A stretch of DNA of 64,000 bases from Halomicroarcula saliterrae (GTDB lineage: Archaea; Halobacteriota; Halobacteria; Halobacteriales; Haloarculaceae). Positions 1 to 8,883 of the stretch are shown here, piece by piece. Both the position numbers and the translations under genes were made by a program. The DNA is taken from NCBI RefSeq assembly GCF_031624395.1, contig NZ_JAMQON010000004.1, forward strand, positions 62,001 through 126,000, given 5' to 3'. The first letter of the stretch is position 1, and every line of letters begins with the position of its first letter. The notes below the pieces were generated by a model, which did no database searches, was not told the origin of the DNA, and saw only the letters and a list, made by a program, of their open reading frames with translations.

Positions 1-480
1 GAGGCTGTCGCCCATCCGGTCTTCCATCGCGCGCTGGATGCTCGCGTCCAACTGCTGGCCCGAGGAGGAAATCACGCTTCGGACCGACTCAGGCACTTGC
101 GTATCGCCTGCCTTCGAGTCGTTCCGGTAGGCATTGTGACTGCGCTGGACGGACTTGGCGTTCTGCCGTTCGATATCTTTTGGCACTTCGGGCGGCCGCT
201 CGGCCTGCCGTTCGCGAAAGTCCGCCATGTCCCTCGTCTTGCCCATCGTCTCGATTGGCATGCCTTCGGCAGCCCACTGGCGCACCTGGTCGGTACCGTG
301 CTGTTGTGCTAACCGTTGCAACACCGTCTCGTGTCCGTCTCGGTACGGTTCGACCCCGAACTGCTGACCCTCGCCGGAATCTCGGCCGGCCGACCGGCGC
401 TGGTCCCCGTCGTCTTCGAGGGGGTCCATCGCCGCCGACCCGGCCTTCTCTCGGGCCTCGCTCACTGACCGGAAACTCAT
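1..480 (-). CDS. DUF4157 (eCIS core domain) protein, N-terminal part, runs off left edge
   Basis: An open frame runs leftward from an ATG at 480 for 160 codons with no stop and leaves the window. The first 125 residues or so are polar and low-complexity. The visible end reads ESVRSVISSSGQQLDAS and then IQRAMEDRMGDSL, which matches the start of DUF4157 (a hydrophobic repeat, a ssG-x-pLD turn, then an R-x-x-ME-x-R-hG segment). The metalloprotease-like HTG/HExxH part of the family would lie outside the window. DUF4157 proteins are known mainly as partners or cargo of extracellular contractile injection systems; no sheath or baseplate genes are visible here. An AT-rich stretch at 483-515 is the likely promoter. 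The family call is good; the function is open. Confidence 0.7.
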   Translation of the reverse strand, partial: MSFRSVSEAREKAGSAAMDPLEDDGDQRRSAGRDSGEGQQFGVEPYRDGHETVLQRLAQQHGTDQVRQWAAEGMPIETMGKTRDMADFRERQAERPPEVPKDIERQNAKSVQRSHNAYRNDSKAGDTQVPESVRSVISSSGQQLDASIQRAMEDRMGDSL

Positions 481-798
481 TGTTGGTTTAATTTTATACT
501 CTGCGTATTTAATTGTTTGTTGTATGGCAGAACACGCAACTGAGGGGCGGCCGGGGGAGCCCGACCGAAGACTGAGAAAATAGCATATGGGAACACCGTC
601 GGTCATCTGCTGGATCAAGTTGATATTCTTAACACCTTAGTGAGCGAACGCCGCAATGGATACCGCCGAAGGACTGAAACGGCGTTCCAAGCTAAAATAA
701 CGGTAGGCTATCAACCAGCTAATCAAGTACTTACCCGTTGTCGCCGTTGCGTTGCCTAACGCGCTGTCATCACTCGTGTGCCTGCCCGAATTAGCTCC
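481..798. other. Intergenic region with AT-rich promoter for the DUF4157 gene
   Basis: No convincing gene. The first 40 bases next to the DUF4157 start are strongly AT-rich and read TATAAAATT on the minus strand, a fair TATA box. The remainder separates that gene from the 3' end of the VirB4 operon and holds no repeat or hairpin that I can support. Confidence 0.4.
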
Positions 799-2850
799 CT
801 ACATGCTATCTGATAATCCACTATCGGCTATCCCGATAGAGGATGGCATGTGTGTGCTATCGCCACTTAGGTGATCTGGGACCTCTGTATAGGTTGCTTG
901 GCTAAGAGTGCCATCAAGGACACCTACCTCGTATTCACTCGCCCGAACCCGAAGTGGGAACCATCCCTCCTCGTCAACACCCAACAGCGCTTCTGAGTAG
1001 CCATCGTCGTCGTTCCCAGCCTTCGCCGAACGAACCCAATTCACTTCTCGCTCACTAAGTCCAAACCACTCGGCCAGCTGCTCTGCTGCCTCGTCCACAC
1101 GATGAATTAGCTTCATCGAACAGAGGTTCGCAATCGTCCGGGCTTCAGGAGTGAGTGCAAACTCGCCACCAGTCTGGGTAATGAACTGCAACGAGAGGTC
1201 GTAGTGTCGGCTGTGTCGAACTGCCGTCTCCAGAAAGCCAAGCGAGGTCGAATCGCCCATGAGATAGTGCGCTTCATCAATGACGAACACGACGCGTTTC
1301 TTGGTCTGTTTCGCACGCTCATAGACTGCGTTGAATAACACCTGCATCATGAGACTCGTCTCTGTCTGACCGCGGGTTCCCTCCTCTTGGTGTAAATCGA
1401 GGTAGATTACATCGTTCGTGAAATCGAACTGCGTGGGTTCGGCGAGGTTCGCTAAGTCACCGCCCTCACGGAACGAAGGGCGCAGGTCAATGAGCAAGGA
1501 CTGGACGTCATTCTTCACACGGTCTTGCTCGCCACTGGTGACATAACCAAATTCACCCGGGTCATCAAGGATGTCTTCGAGGACCGCGATAACATCGCGA
1601 ATCGTCGGCGAGGGGTTTGCGTGGGTCGCCGGATCTTTCGTGATGCCCTGGCGCTCGTATGCCTCCTGAACAGCACGTCGAAGCGTCTGTTTGCGGTCTT
1701 TGAGTGGACTGCTCGCAACGTTCTCGAAGAACGTCTCAAAGAACGTGAGCACCCACGAGATTTGCTCGGACCACGGATCGATATCCGGAACGGATTCCAA
1801 GATATCTGTCGGCGTTGGCTGCAATTCCAGTGGGTTAAACCCACGTGAGCCACCGACAGTCACACGTTCGCCACCGAGGGCTTCGTTCACACCGTCAAAG
1901 CCCTCCAGTGGATCAAGCATCACTATCATCGAATCCTCGTCGTACATCGCCCGACGGACGAGTTGGAGTTTCGTCGAGAAGGATTTCCCCGCACCGAGTT
2001 TCCCGATGACCATAGTACAGTAGCCAGTCTCCCGGGTGAATCGATCAAGGATAAGCGGGCTTTCATTGAGCGCGTAGGTACCGTATTCGATACCGGGTTC
2101 GGCGAGTGCACCCGCAACAAAGGGGAACATGGCCCCGACTGCAGCACTAAGCATCGGCGTCGTGGTATCCAGTTGGGAGTTGAGCTGGTCGACACCGACC
2201 GGACTATTCGATGTGAGTACATCCATCTGTGCGAATCGTGGGGTGACTGGCGTCAGATTCGCCGGGCTCCGGCGAGCGGTATTAGCGACACTATCGATAT
2301 CGAGTGTCTCCTCAGTCTCGCCTCGAACCGTGAGATACATCGAGATGTCGAAGGCTTTCATCGACGTATTGCGAAGGACGTCATAGAGCTCCTGATGGTC
2401 AGTGAGGTCTTTCTGGATGCCTCGGGCCCCAGCACGGCGTTTCTCTGCTAAGTATTCGACGTCAGCCTCGAGGTCTTCGATGCGATTTTCGAGCGAATTC
2501 AAGGTGGATTCGGTATCGCGCGGATCGATGTGCATCGAGATATCGGTCTCACGGGTTTCGGCCGTCGAGTAGAGCATCTCGAAGATACCATCAATAGGTG
2601 CGTCCGGAAACTCAGCCGTCCAGAGCGTGCGTGCCCATCTATCCCCCGTTCTGATTGCCGTTGAGCCTTCTTCGATTGAATCCGGCCCAAGCAGCGACTG
2701 ATGACTGGCAGGTGTCTCAGAGAGTGGTCCGTCGCTCGATTCGTAGTCGACAGACATCGTGAATCCGTCGTCCGTCCCAGAGTCGTTATCTACTGGCTCG
2801 GCATCTCCCGAGGAATCCGTTCCAATGAACGGCAGGAAATCGAAATTCAT
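799..2850 (-). CDS. VirB4/TraC-type conjugation ATPase
   Basis: A 683-residue cytoplasmic ATPase that would power a type IV secretion or conjugation channel. Walker A is GKLGAGKS at residues 283-290, and Walker B VVFVIDEAHYL is at about 520-530. It is followed by the R-H-S-R and FITQTGGEF segments typical of VirB4/TraC/HerA-like enzymes. The N-terminal 80 residues are acidic and low-complexity. A coiled coil (about 115-160) precedes the ATPase core. The start overlaps the stop of the upstream gene by 4 bases (ATGA), so translation is probably coupled. It is the last gene of the leftward operon 8079-799. The VirB4 N-terminal domain seems to be supplied by the upstream gene, a split common in archaeal systems. 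Confidence 0.85.
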   Translation of the reverse strand: MNFDFLPFIGTDSSGDAEPVDNDSGTDDGFTMSVDYESSDGPLSETPASHQSLLGPDSIEEGSTAIRTGDRWARTLWTAEFPDAPIDGIFEMLYSTAETRETDISMHIDPRDTESTLNSLENRIEDLEADVEYLAEKRRAGARGIQKDLTDHQELYDVLRNTSMKAFDISMYLTVRGETEETLDIDSVANTARRSPANLTPVTPRFAQMDVLTSNSPVGVDQLNSQLDTTTPMLSAAVGAMFPFVAGALAEPGIEYGTYALNESPLILDRFTRETGYCTMVIGKLGAGKSFSTKLQLVRRAMYDEDSMIVMLDPLEGFDGVNEALGGERVTVGGSRGFNPLELQPTPTDILESVPDIDPWSEQISWVLTFFETFFENVASSPLKDRKQTLRRAVQEAYERQGITKDPATHANPSPTIRDVIAVLEDILDDPGEFGYVTSGEQDRVKNDVQSLLIDLRPSFREGGDLANLAEPTQFDFTNDVIYLDLHQEEGTRGQTETSLMMQVLFNAVYERAKQTKKRVVFVIDEAHYLMGDSTSLGFLETAVRHSRHYDLSLQFITQTGGEFALTPEARTIANLCSMKLIHRVDEAAEQLAEWFGLSEREVNWVRSAKAGNDDDGYSEALLGVDEEGWFPLRVRASEYEVGVLDGTLSQATYTEVPDHLSGDSTHMPSSIGIADSGLSDSM

Positions 2851-3857
2851 TGGGCACCTCCAACGAGGGGGCCCGTCCGAAGCGCCTGAGAAATATCACC
2901 GTATTCGAGTTCCTGGCCGGCCCAGAACTCACCGATGAGCGTCGTCGCCTCGCCGGCGTCGACGCGGCTCGCTTGGCAGCCCTCTATCTCTCTGATACCA
3001 GCCTCGACGCGACGAACCCGTTCTTCGAGAGTCTCGAACATAGCCTCTCGCTGGTCTTCTATCGGTGGGGCGTTCCACGCTTGGACGAAGGTCCCAAGCA
3101 CTGGGACTCCAGCGAGTTTGTTCAGGACACTCTCACGCTCGAATCGAACTTCGTCAGGAGTGAGCGAGACCACGATGTAGTGGTCTCGAATTGTCATCTG
3201 TCTGGCATCGAGGTCACGTTCGTACCACTCAATGTAGTTGTCGATGAGCGCCTGTAGCCGAGGATTGTCTTTGACATCAGGGTCGCTTCGCCGTTCTCGA
3301 TAATGGTCCAGATACGTCTCGACGGGGAATGCCTGTGTCGTCGAGAAAATCTGAATTGGGAAGGTGACAGTCGTATTCAGAAAGTCCTGAAACGAACTCG
3401 CCTTCAGCTCCCACTCCTCGTCGGTTGCAAGGGCCATCGGTGGGGGAAGCACCTGTACAAACGCGAGGAAGGCACCGTCCGTGCGTTCGAGTACGTCTCT
3501 GTCGAGGTGGACTTCTTCGATTTGCGTGTGTGCTTTCGCGCCCTTGTGGCCCTTCTCGGTGTCCGTAGATTTGAATCGCGCCATCAACATAATCCAGTCG
3601 AGACTCGTCGTGTACGAGGGTGTGAGATATACGAACAGGACACCGACGGCGATTGCGAGAGCAGCGAGGGGCAGCGTCAGTGTCTGCATTCGATACCCAC
3701 CCACACTGAGTGAGGCAGGGAGTATCGTTTGTGTAAAGAGGATAACGATGACGCCCGGGAAGAGGGCAACTGCAGCGTCTGTCAGGGTGTACGAGCCGAT
3801 TAGTTTCGCGTCTGTGCCAAGCGATTTCGGAATTCGTTTTGCAGGTTGATTGCTCAT
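2847..3857 (-). CDS. PrgI-like membrane protein fused to VirB4 N-terminal-like domain
   Basis: 336 residues from the ATG at 3857 (MSNQPAKRIPKSLG), 4 bases after the previous stop; upstream in-frame ATGs would overlap that gene by about 100 bases and are less likely. Two hydrophobic segments at roughly residues 28-45 and 53-75 resemble PrgI-family inner-membrane subunits. The remaining 250 residues are soluble and include the pattern of the VirB4/TraC N-terminal domain. It therefore probably anchors the VirB4 ATPase encoded next to the membrane. Its stop overlaps the VirB4 start. The topology and operon place are visible; the exact family is inferred. Confidence 0.65.
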   Translation of the reverse strand: MSNQPAKRIPKSLGTDAKLIGSYTLTDAAVALFPGVIVILFTQTILPASLSVGGYRMQTLTLPLAALAIAVGVLFVYLTPSYTTSLDWIMLMARFKSTDTEKGHKGAKAHTQIEEVHLDRDVLERTDGAFLAFVQVLPPPMALATDEEWELKASSFQDFLNTTVTFPIQIFSTTQAFPVETYLDHYRERRSDPDVKDNPRLQALIDNYIEWYERDLDARQMTIRDHYIVVSLTPDEVRFERESVLNKLAGVPVLGTFVQAWNAPPIEDQREAMFETLEERVRRVEAGIREIEGCQASRVDAGEATTLIGEFWAGQELEYGDISQALRTGPLVGGAQ

Positions 3858-3861
3858 TGGT

Positions 3862-5097
3862 CTAGTTGATGTACCACGGTCGGTCGTCATCGGGATACTC
3901 CGAGGTGTCGTCGCTACGCGGAGATTTCTCAGAAGAGCGGTTCCTGTCACGGAGCGACTCAAACTGATTGTTTCGAGAGTCCGATGATGAGGAGTCAGTG
4001 GTTTGTTTCGTCGTCTCGGAGCGAGTGGTCTCTGTGGAGAACCGAGATTTTAGTGAGGTGGCCGTGCTGTTTAGACGGGTTCCTGCAGCGTGTGCTCTAG
4101 AGTCTCCAGAGCCGAGGACGGCCTGCCCGTCCGATTTGACAGCAGGTTTGCCTTGCAGACCACGATTGAGATTCTGCGTGCCCGTCTTCGTCGTTGCACC
4201 AGCACTGCGGGCAGTTTCTACGCGTGCTTTGCCGGTGTCACGAGAGGCGTGTCTGGACGCGCTATCGGCCATGAAGAACAACGCGCCAGCTTGCCAGAAC
4301 AGGATGAACGGTGAAATGACTGCAACGAGCGGTGTAAGGATGGCAAGGAGCCACTGTCCAGCGCCGCCAATCGAGAGTGTCACCGACGAGCCCAAGAGCT
4401 GACCTAAGCGCAGTAGGAGCGCCACTGGGACGGTCATGAATAAGAACGGGACGTAGAACCTAGCCAGTCGCTTCATGAACTGGGAGGCAAGCGAGAAGGG
4501 GCCAACGCCGGGGACCCAGAAGACGATGAGCAAGGGCATCATCAACACGAAGAGATACAGGACGACTTGGCGAATCATGTAGACCAGTGCCAGAATCAAG
4601 AACAGCGTGAGGTCAACTGTGAGTGTGAGTGCAAGCCCCAGGACGCCCAGAGCACCGAACGAAAGCGTGTCGAACAGCGAGATGTTCGATAGCGAGGGGA
4701 CGAGAAAGCCGCTCAGGCCGTCGATGAACCGCAACGATAGGCTAGCAATCCACCACCACGAGAGGATACCCAGGAGCCCAGAGAAGGCCCGTTTCTTGAG
4801 TTTCGTTCGATGGTAGTTGCTAAAGAGGTAGCTCGTCGATTCGAGCAAGATTATGAGACCAATCATGAGCCCCCAGAGTAGCAACGAGAGGGGGACCATC
4901 GTCTCCCAGTGGAACTCGTAGATTGCTGGCCACCCGCCGTTAGATGGCCGGGCAAAAACGGAATCTGGATTTGGAGTTTGGACTATGAGTTCAAGAAGCT
5001 CATCACCATGTCTACGGATAAATCTGGAAATTGGATTAACGAGAAACCGGATGATTTCCTCTGCAGAGTTAACAATCACATCAGTAAGTGATGGCAC
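3862..5097 (-). CDS. VirB6/TrbL-like polytopic membrane protein
   Basis: 411 residues starting from GTG at 5097, which overlaps the previous stop by one base. About seven hydrophobic helices lie between residues 65 and 285, and the C-terminal 120 residues are a hydrophilic Ser/Thr/Arg/Asp-rich tail. Size, topology and place between pilin-like and VirB4-like genes fit the VirB6/TrbL channel subunit of type IV secretion. No catalytic motif is present. The function rests on topology and context, since this family has little sequence conservation. Confidence 0.65.
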   Translation of the reverse strand: MPSLTDVIVNSAEEIIRFLVNPISRFIRRHGDELLELIVQTPNPDSVFARPSNGGWPAIYEFHWETMVPLSLLLWGLMIGLIILLESTSYLFSNYHRTKLKKRAFSGLLGILSWWWIASLSLRFIDGLSGFLVPSLSNISLFDTLSFGALGVLGLALTLTVDLTLFLILALVYMIRQVVLYLFVLMMPLLIVFWVPGVGPFSLASQFMKRLARFYVPFLFMTVPVALLLRLGQLLGSSVTLSIGGAGQWLLAILTPLVAVISPFILFWQAGALFFMADSASRHASRDTGKARVETARSAGATTKTGTQNLNRGLQGKPAVKSDGQAVLGSGDSRAHAAGTRLNSTATSLKSRFSTETTRSETTKQTTDSSSSDSRNNQFESLRDRNRSSEKSPRSDDTSEYPDDDRPWYIN

Positions 5098-5939
5098 TAT
5101 ACGTTCCTCTCTGGGCGTTCTATTTCGAGTCCAACTCGTGAGTAGACGACTCGGTCAACCTGACTCAGTGCTACCTGATTCCCTCCATATGTCGGGATTA
5201 GAGTAGTCTCAATGCTAGAACTATCTGCAATACCGATCTGCATAACAAACGGCTGGAACTGCCGTTCATAATTTGACTCTGTCTCCGGAAATGCTAGCGG
5301 GTTTGAAGTGATGAGATAGCTCTGTTCTTCACCCGAAGACATGATATAGTCGCCTTCTGACGTTGGTAACTCCACATACGGAATAGAAGGTTCGTTTATC
5401 AGGTCGTTGTTAGCAGTGTAATTCGGAGCATCTTCGAAGGTAGCGTCGTAGACCCATGTAGGCCCGGTTCCAGCGTTTTTGGCTGTAAAAACTATACGTG
5501 CTAAATCGAAGGACGAATTTCCCTCTCGATATTGTCGAACTCCGGTAATCTGGACATCTGGGACAAGTGACAATTCCTGTCTGAACTCTGAATCGTCGGC
5601 CACAACCACGAGATCATACGTTCCCGGGAGATAATGCGATGTGATATTCGACCCCGAATCGAACTCAATAATTTGGAACCGGACAATACTGGTTCCGGTT
5701 TGGACTTGCTGACTGTCGAATACCGTCCCGTCCGGGGCGATTAGCACGACTTCAGTAACGTCGCTGCTGGCTAGTTCAACGACCACATCCCGTGAGCCAA
5801 TGGAGACATCTGAGACCAGCGAGTCAAAGGTCGGGCCCGTGAGTCCGCCAGCCTCACCACGCGAGGCACAGCCGGCTAAACCGAGTGAACTCCCCGTGAG
5901 ACCGACAAGAAACGCACGCCGATTATAGCGATGGGACAT
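5097..5939 (-). CDS. Tat-exported lipoprotein of the conjugation operon
   Basis: 280 residues. The N terminus carries a twin-arginine motif (RRAFLVG), a short hydrophobic core and a lipobox (LAGC, Cys at about 24), so it should be Tat-exported and lipid-anchored on the outer face. The mature part is beta-rich with no recognised domain. The start is at 5939, adjoining the stop of the upstream gene, and its end overlaps the VirB6-like start. By position it may be a surface component of the mating apparatus, analogous in place only to VirB7/VirB9-type lipoproteins. Confidence 0.7.
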   Translation of the reverse strand: MSHRYNRRAFLVGLTGSSLGLAGCASRGEAGGLTGPTFDSLVSDVSIGSRDVVVELASSDVTEVVLIAPDGTVFDSQQVQTGTSIVRFQIIEFDSGSNITSHYLPGTYDLVVVADDSEFRQELSLVPDVQITGVRQYREGNSSFDLARIVFTAKNAGTGPTWVYDATFEDAPNYTANNDLINEPSIPYVELPTSEGDYIMSSGEEQSYLITSNPLAFPETESNYERQFQPFVMQIGIADSSSIETTLIPTYGGNQVALSQVDRVVYSRVGLEIERPERNV

Positions 5940-7675
5940 TAGAGTCCCCTCCAGGGTGGCCAGAAGTGCCAGCTGGTCAGTCGACTAATGATATATCCGC
6001 CAAGCAGGAGTGCCGCCACAGGGACGAAACCACGGAACAGCGCATCGACGTACTGAAGCACCGTTCCACCGGTGTGAATCACCGCTGTATCACCCGTGTA
6101 GCCCGGGACATTCCGCCACCAGTAGCCGGGCACATACCGGGCCGAGACAGCGTCCTCGGACCGCGAGAAAGTGACAGAAGCGATACCGCTTTCGTTCGTC
6201 TCGACGGTCTCACCAGCGACGACCAGATAGCCTTCTCGCGAAGCTGTCTCGATTGGTTCCCCAGTGTCGTTTGCGCTGAGACGAGCACGGACACTGAGTC
6301 GCTCATCAGTCCGGTCAGCGATTTCCAGCGTGAGATTACTCTCAGAGAGCGGAACCGATGAGAATTTTTCAGGGTCAAGTGACCTGTTGGTACCCCGGAC
6401 GAGTCCAATGATCTCCATCTGGCTCAGATTATGATTCGTCGTCTCGGCTCGCGTAGCGATACCGAAACTCCCGGTGTATCGACCCTCGATAGCGTCTAAT
6501 TCGACTTGCGCAGGGAGTGAGGGTGCTTGCTGTGTTTCCCCATACACATCGAGTAACGATGTGGTTGCACGCGGCCACGGTGTCGGCCCCGTCGCAATTG
6601 GATAGGCGTGGACCTGAAGCGGATGGACAGGAGAGTGAGCTGTGGTACTCCCATCAGAACGATACGTGGTGAGGGTGTCCCACGCTGGATTCCGAGCACT
6701 GTAAAAGCGCCAGACACCGCGGACTTCACCGTTTGGAAGGGAAACACCATACCACGGGTGACTCTTGTACGTCACTAGGCCGAGGTCGCCATCAGGATAT
6801 TCCGTTTTGAATCCGGAGACGACGAACGCATAGATTCTGACCTGTCTGGTATCGCGCACAGTAACCGAGTCGTCGTGTAACGTACTGGAACTGCTTCGGA
6901 CGGTGCGACAGTCTTCCGTGGTGTTTTGGGCCGTGCCGTTTGTCTGTGTGTCTGTACAGGTGTCCTCCTCAGTGATTACCGTCCGCCGAAGGGTCGTCGA
7001 CACCGTCGCTTCGAGTGTGAGTTGTCGCTCTGAGTCACTACCCACTTCGAGGTCAGTATAACGAAGCGTTGGGGTTGTATCTCTACGTGTCTCATCGAGG
7101 ACCTCTCCGTCGAGGCGCAATCTAACAGATGCAACTTCGTGTGATCGGAGGTCCCACTGAATCGTCCGAGATCCAGACGAACGTGTCTCCGGGACGTCGA
7201 TACGATAATCGATTACGCCGTGGGCCTCCCCCTCTGGAGCGATGTACAATGGTTGTACTCGTTCTGAAAGATGGGCACGCGTCGATGGTTGAAGCGCTAC
7301 CATCGAGATACCAACGTCCTGGAGATATGCGCCGTCCGAGAGCGTCGTATCCTGTGGATGGGTTGCGGCGTCTGTCCCTGTCTGTGGTACCTCACTGTGC
7401 TCGCCTGTGTTCCACGTTTCGACGGCGCGTGGTGGCCGGTCTAGTGGGACATCAGTTCCGTCGGTGAGCAATTTGAGCGACTCCATCGTGTTTGTCTCGC
7501 TCAAATCGCGACTGTCGTTGTCACCAGCCCAGAGCGTCCAGAACGTACTCTCGTTGACCCCGTGGTCTGTTTCGTTCGGTGGGTGTGCTTCACTCGGAGC
7601 GGTCGACCCGACCGCCAGTGAGAGGACTGCAACGGCCAGCAGCACAGGTCTTCCCAGTGGTTTTAGAACGCGCAA
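5939..7675 (-). CDS. Large exported surface protein with C-terminal membrane anchor
   Basis: About 578 residues if translation starts at the TTG at 7675; an ATG at 7753 is in frame but would overlap the pilin-like gene by 91 bases. The first 30 residues form a signal peptide (hydrophobic core, then a small-residue cleavage region before APSEAHPP). A long Thr/Asp/Glu-rich extracellular part with beta-sandwich character follows, including a CTDTQ and EDCRT pair that could form a disulfide. One transmembrane helix (VPVAALLLGGYII) and a short Trp-rich tail end the protein. It lies between the pilin-like gene and the lipoprotein, so it is probably an exposed part of the mating channel or adhesin. 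No family recognised. Confidence 0.65.
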   Translation of the reverse strand: MRVLKPLGRPVLLAVAVLSLAVGSTAPSEAHPPNETDHGVNESTFWTLWAGDNDSRDLSETNTMESLKLLTDGTDVPLDRPPRAVETWNTGEHSEVPQTGTDAATHPQDTTLSDGAYLQDVGISMVALQPSTRAHLSERVQPLYIAPEGEAHGVIDYRIDVPETRSSGSRTIQWDLRSHEVASVRLRLDGEVLDETRRDTTPTLRYTDLEVGSDSERQLTLEATVSTTLRRTVITEEDTCTDTQTNGTAQNTTEDCRTVRSSSSTLHDDSVTVRDTRQVRIYAFVVSGFKTEYPDGDLGLVTYKSHPWYGVSLPNGEVRGVWRFYSARNPAWDTLTTYRSDGSTTAHSPVHPLQVHAYPIATGPTPWPRATTSLLDVYGETQQAPSLPAQVELDAIEGRYTGSFGIATRAETTNHNLSQMEIIGLVRGTNRSLDPEKFSSVPLSESNLTLEIADRTDERLSVRARLSANDTGEPIETASREGYLVVAGETVETNESGIASVTFSRSEDAVSARYVPGYWWRNVPGYTGDTAVIHTGGTVLQYVDALFRGFVPVAALLLGGYIISRLTSWHFWPPWRGL

Positions 7676-8079
7676 CTGCTGCCTCCGGAGACAACCGTGT
7701 TCAGGAGGAACTGGACGATTGCCGTTGCGAGCGGCGCAACGATAATGCCCCAAATGACACCCTGGTTCCGGATTTCCTTGAGTTCCTTTTTCACGTCAGC
7801 TCGTCGGACAGCCGGCGTGGCAACTGCTGCACCCAGTGCAAGCGTCCCACCGATGAGCGGGCCGCCAAACTGGATGACAGTGAAGAGGTTCTGAATCGTT
7901 GTCGCCATATCCGTGTTGCAAAAGTCCTCACCGATAGACTGGGCCAGGGCTGGCTCAACCGCGATGACCGAGAGGAGGCCTACAGAGAGTCCGAGGCGAC
8001 CAACCGTCGATGCGAATCGAGCGATGCGACTACGTCGTCCGTCTGTCGGCCCGGAAGCCGACGGAGCGTTTGTAGACAT
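7663..8079 (-). CDS. VirB2/TrbC-like conjugative pilin candidate
   Basis: 138 residues: an N-terminal charged stretch, a signal-like hydrophobic segment ending ALAQS, then two hydrophobic helices (about 68-85 and 108-130) joined by a short basic loop (RRADVKKELKEI). Two Cys, in the EDFCNT segment and near the C terminus (SSCAF), could pair outside the cell. This layout matches VirB2/TrbC pilins. It is the first gene of the leftward secretion operon. The 187 bases upstream (8080-8266) hold an AT-rich stretch that probably carries the operon promoter. Pilin identity is inferred from topology and context. Confidence 0.6.
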   Translation of the reverse strand: MSTNAPSASGPTDGRRSRIARFASTVGRLGLSVGLLSVIAVEPALAQSIGEDFCNTDMATTIQNLFTVIQFGGPLIGGTLALGAAVATPAVRRADVKKELKEIRNQGVIWGIIVAPLATAIVQFLLNTVVSGGSSCAF

Positions 8080-8266
8080 ATCTGTCAGCGACGCAAGAAT
8101 CGAAAGTTACTGTTAAACCCGCACACGAAGCGCGGATGACCCCTTACGTCTACCAAATTCAGTTGGGGGTCGAATAATAAGTTTTGCGTATGTTTTGCTA
8201 ACGTTACCAGAAGACTGTAGATTAACTAAATTTGCGTACTGGTTACTTACCAACTACCAGAGATTC

Positions 8267-8734
8267 TCAATCGAAATCGGCTATCCCAGTCCGATAGCAC
8301 TCCCAGCATGGGAAGTCAGTAAGGCACTCTGGACATTCCTCGCTATCCAGCTCAAGAAGGTCGGCCGATGAATCGGTCGATACGTCACTGGTGTCTGAGG
8401 TATGGCCTCCATCGGCCTGTGACGGCGAGAGACCGCCATCAGCAGCAATAGGTGGGTCGCCTCGTTTCATACTCTCAAGCGTATCAAGCAGTGGCCGTCG
8501 AATCGCTACAGCCACCCGGTGTTTGCACGCCCCCTCAAATCGGGCATCTGCCGGGCAAGTACACGAAACTGGAATCCCATCGTCGATGGAGACGGTGTAC
8601 TCGTGGTCCTCGGGGGTCGCGTGGCTCTCGTTTCGAACGAGAATATCGGTTCCACAGATGGAGATGTCGAGGGCTTCGTACTGAGCCCGCTTTGCCACTC
8701 GCTTGCTGAAATCGAGTTGTGCTAATGGATGCAT
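8267..8734 (-). CDS. SWIM zinc-finger protein
   Basis: 155 residues from the ATG at 8734 (MHPLAQLDFSKR). An in-frame ATG at 8752 would fall almost inside the promoter palindrome described at 8759-8780, so the downstream start is preferred. The central part has the SWIM signature C-x-C-x(n)-C-x-H (SCTCPADARFEGACKHRVAV), a zinc motif linked to DNA or protein binding. The C terminus adds a second Cys cluster (CPECLTDFPCWEC). Such proteins are frequent on haloarchaeal plasmids and often lie near DUF1738/ArdC and TFB genes, as here. The molecular target is unknown. Confidence 0.8.
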   Translation of the reverse strand: MHPLAQLDFSKRVAKRAQYEALDISICGTDILVRNESHATPEDHEYTVSIDDGIPVSCTCPADARFEGACKHRVAVAIRRPLLDTLESMKRGDPPIAADGGLSPSQADGGHTSDTSDVSTDSSADLLELDSEECPECLTDFPCWECYRTGIADFD

Positions 8735-8753
8735 TGGTTTTCGGGCACCCACA

Positions 8754-8805
8754 GACGAGCGCCCGCACCCGTTAGGGCGCGAGAAAAAACTCGCGGTGAG
8801 GCGAG
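8754..8805 (-). promoter_or_regulatory. Palindromic promoter A (upstream of SWIM gene)
   Basis: On the minus strand a T-rich box (8783-8789) is followed at once by the inverted repeat GCGCCC/GGGCGC (8759-8780), and the ATG comes 25 bases later. The palindrome therefore sits between the probable TATA box and the start site, where an archaeal repressor would bind. A close copy lies at 10246-10295, and related palindromes precede the genes at 11394, 13174 and 14775. Confidence 0.55.
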
Positions 8806-8883
8806 ACGTAAGCGTTCAGTCACTCGATTGTGTGATCCATCGACGGTATCGTTATGTTGATATAGTCCTTATCATGGCACGGT

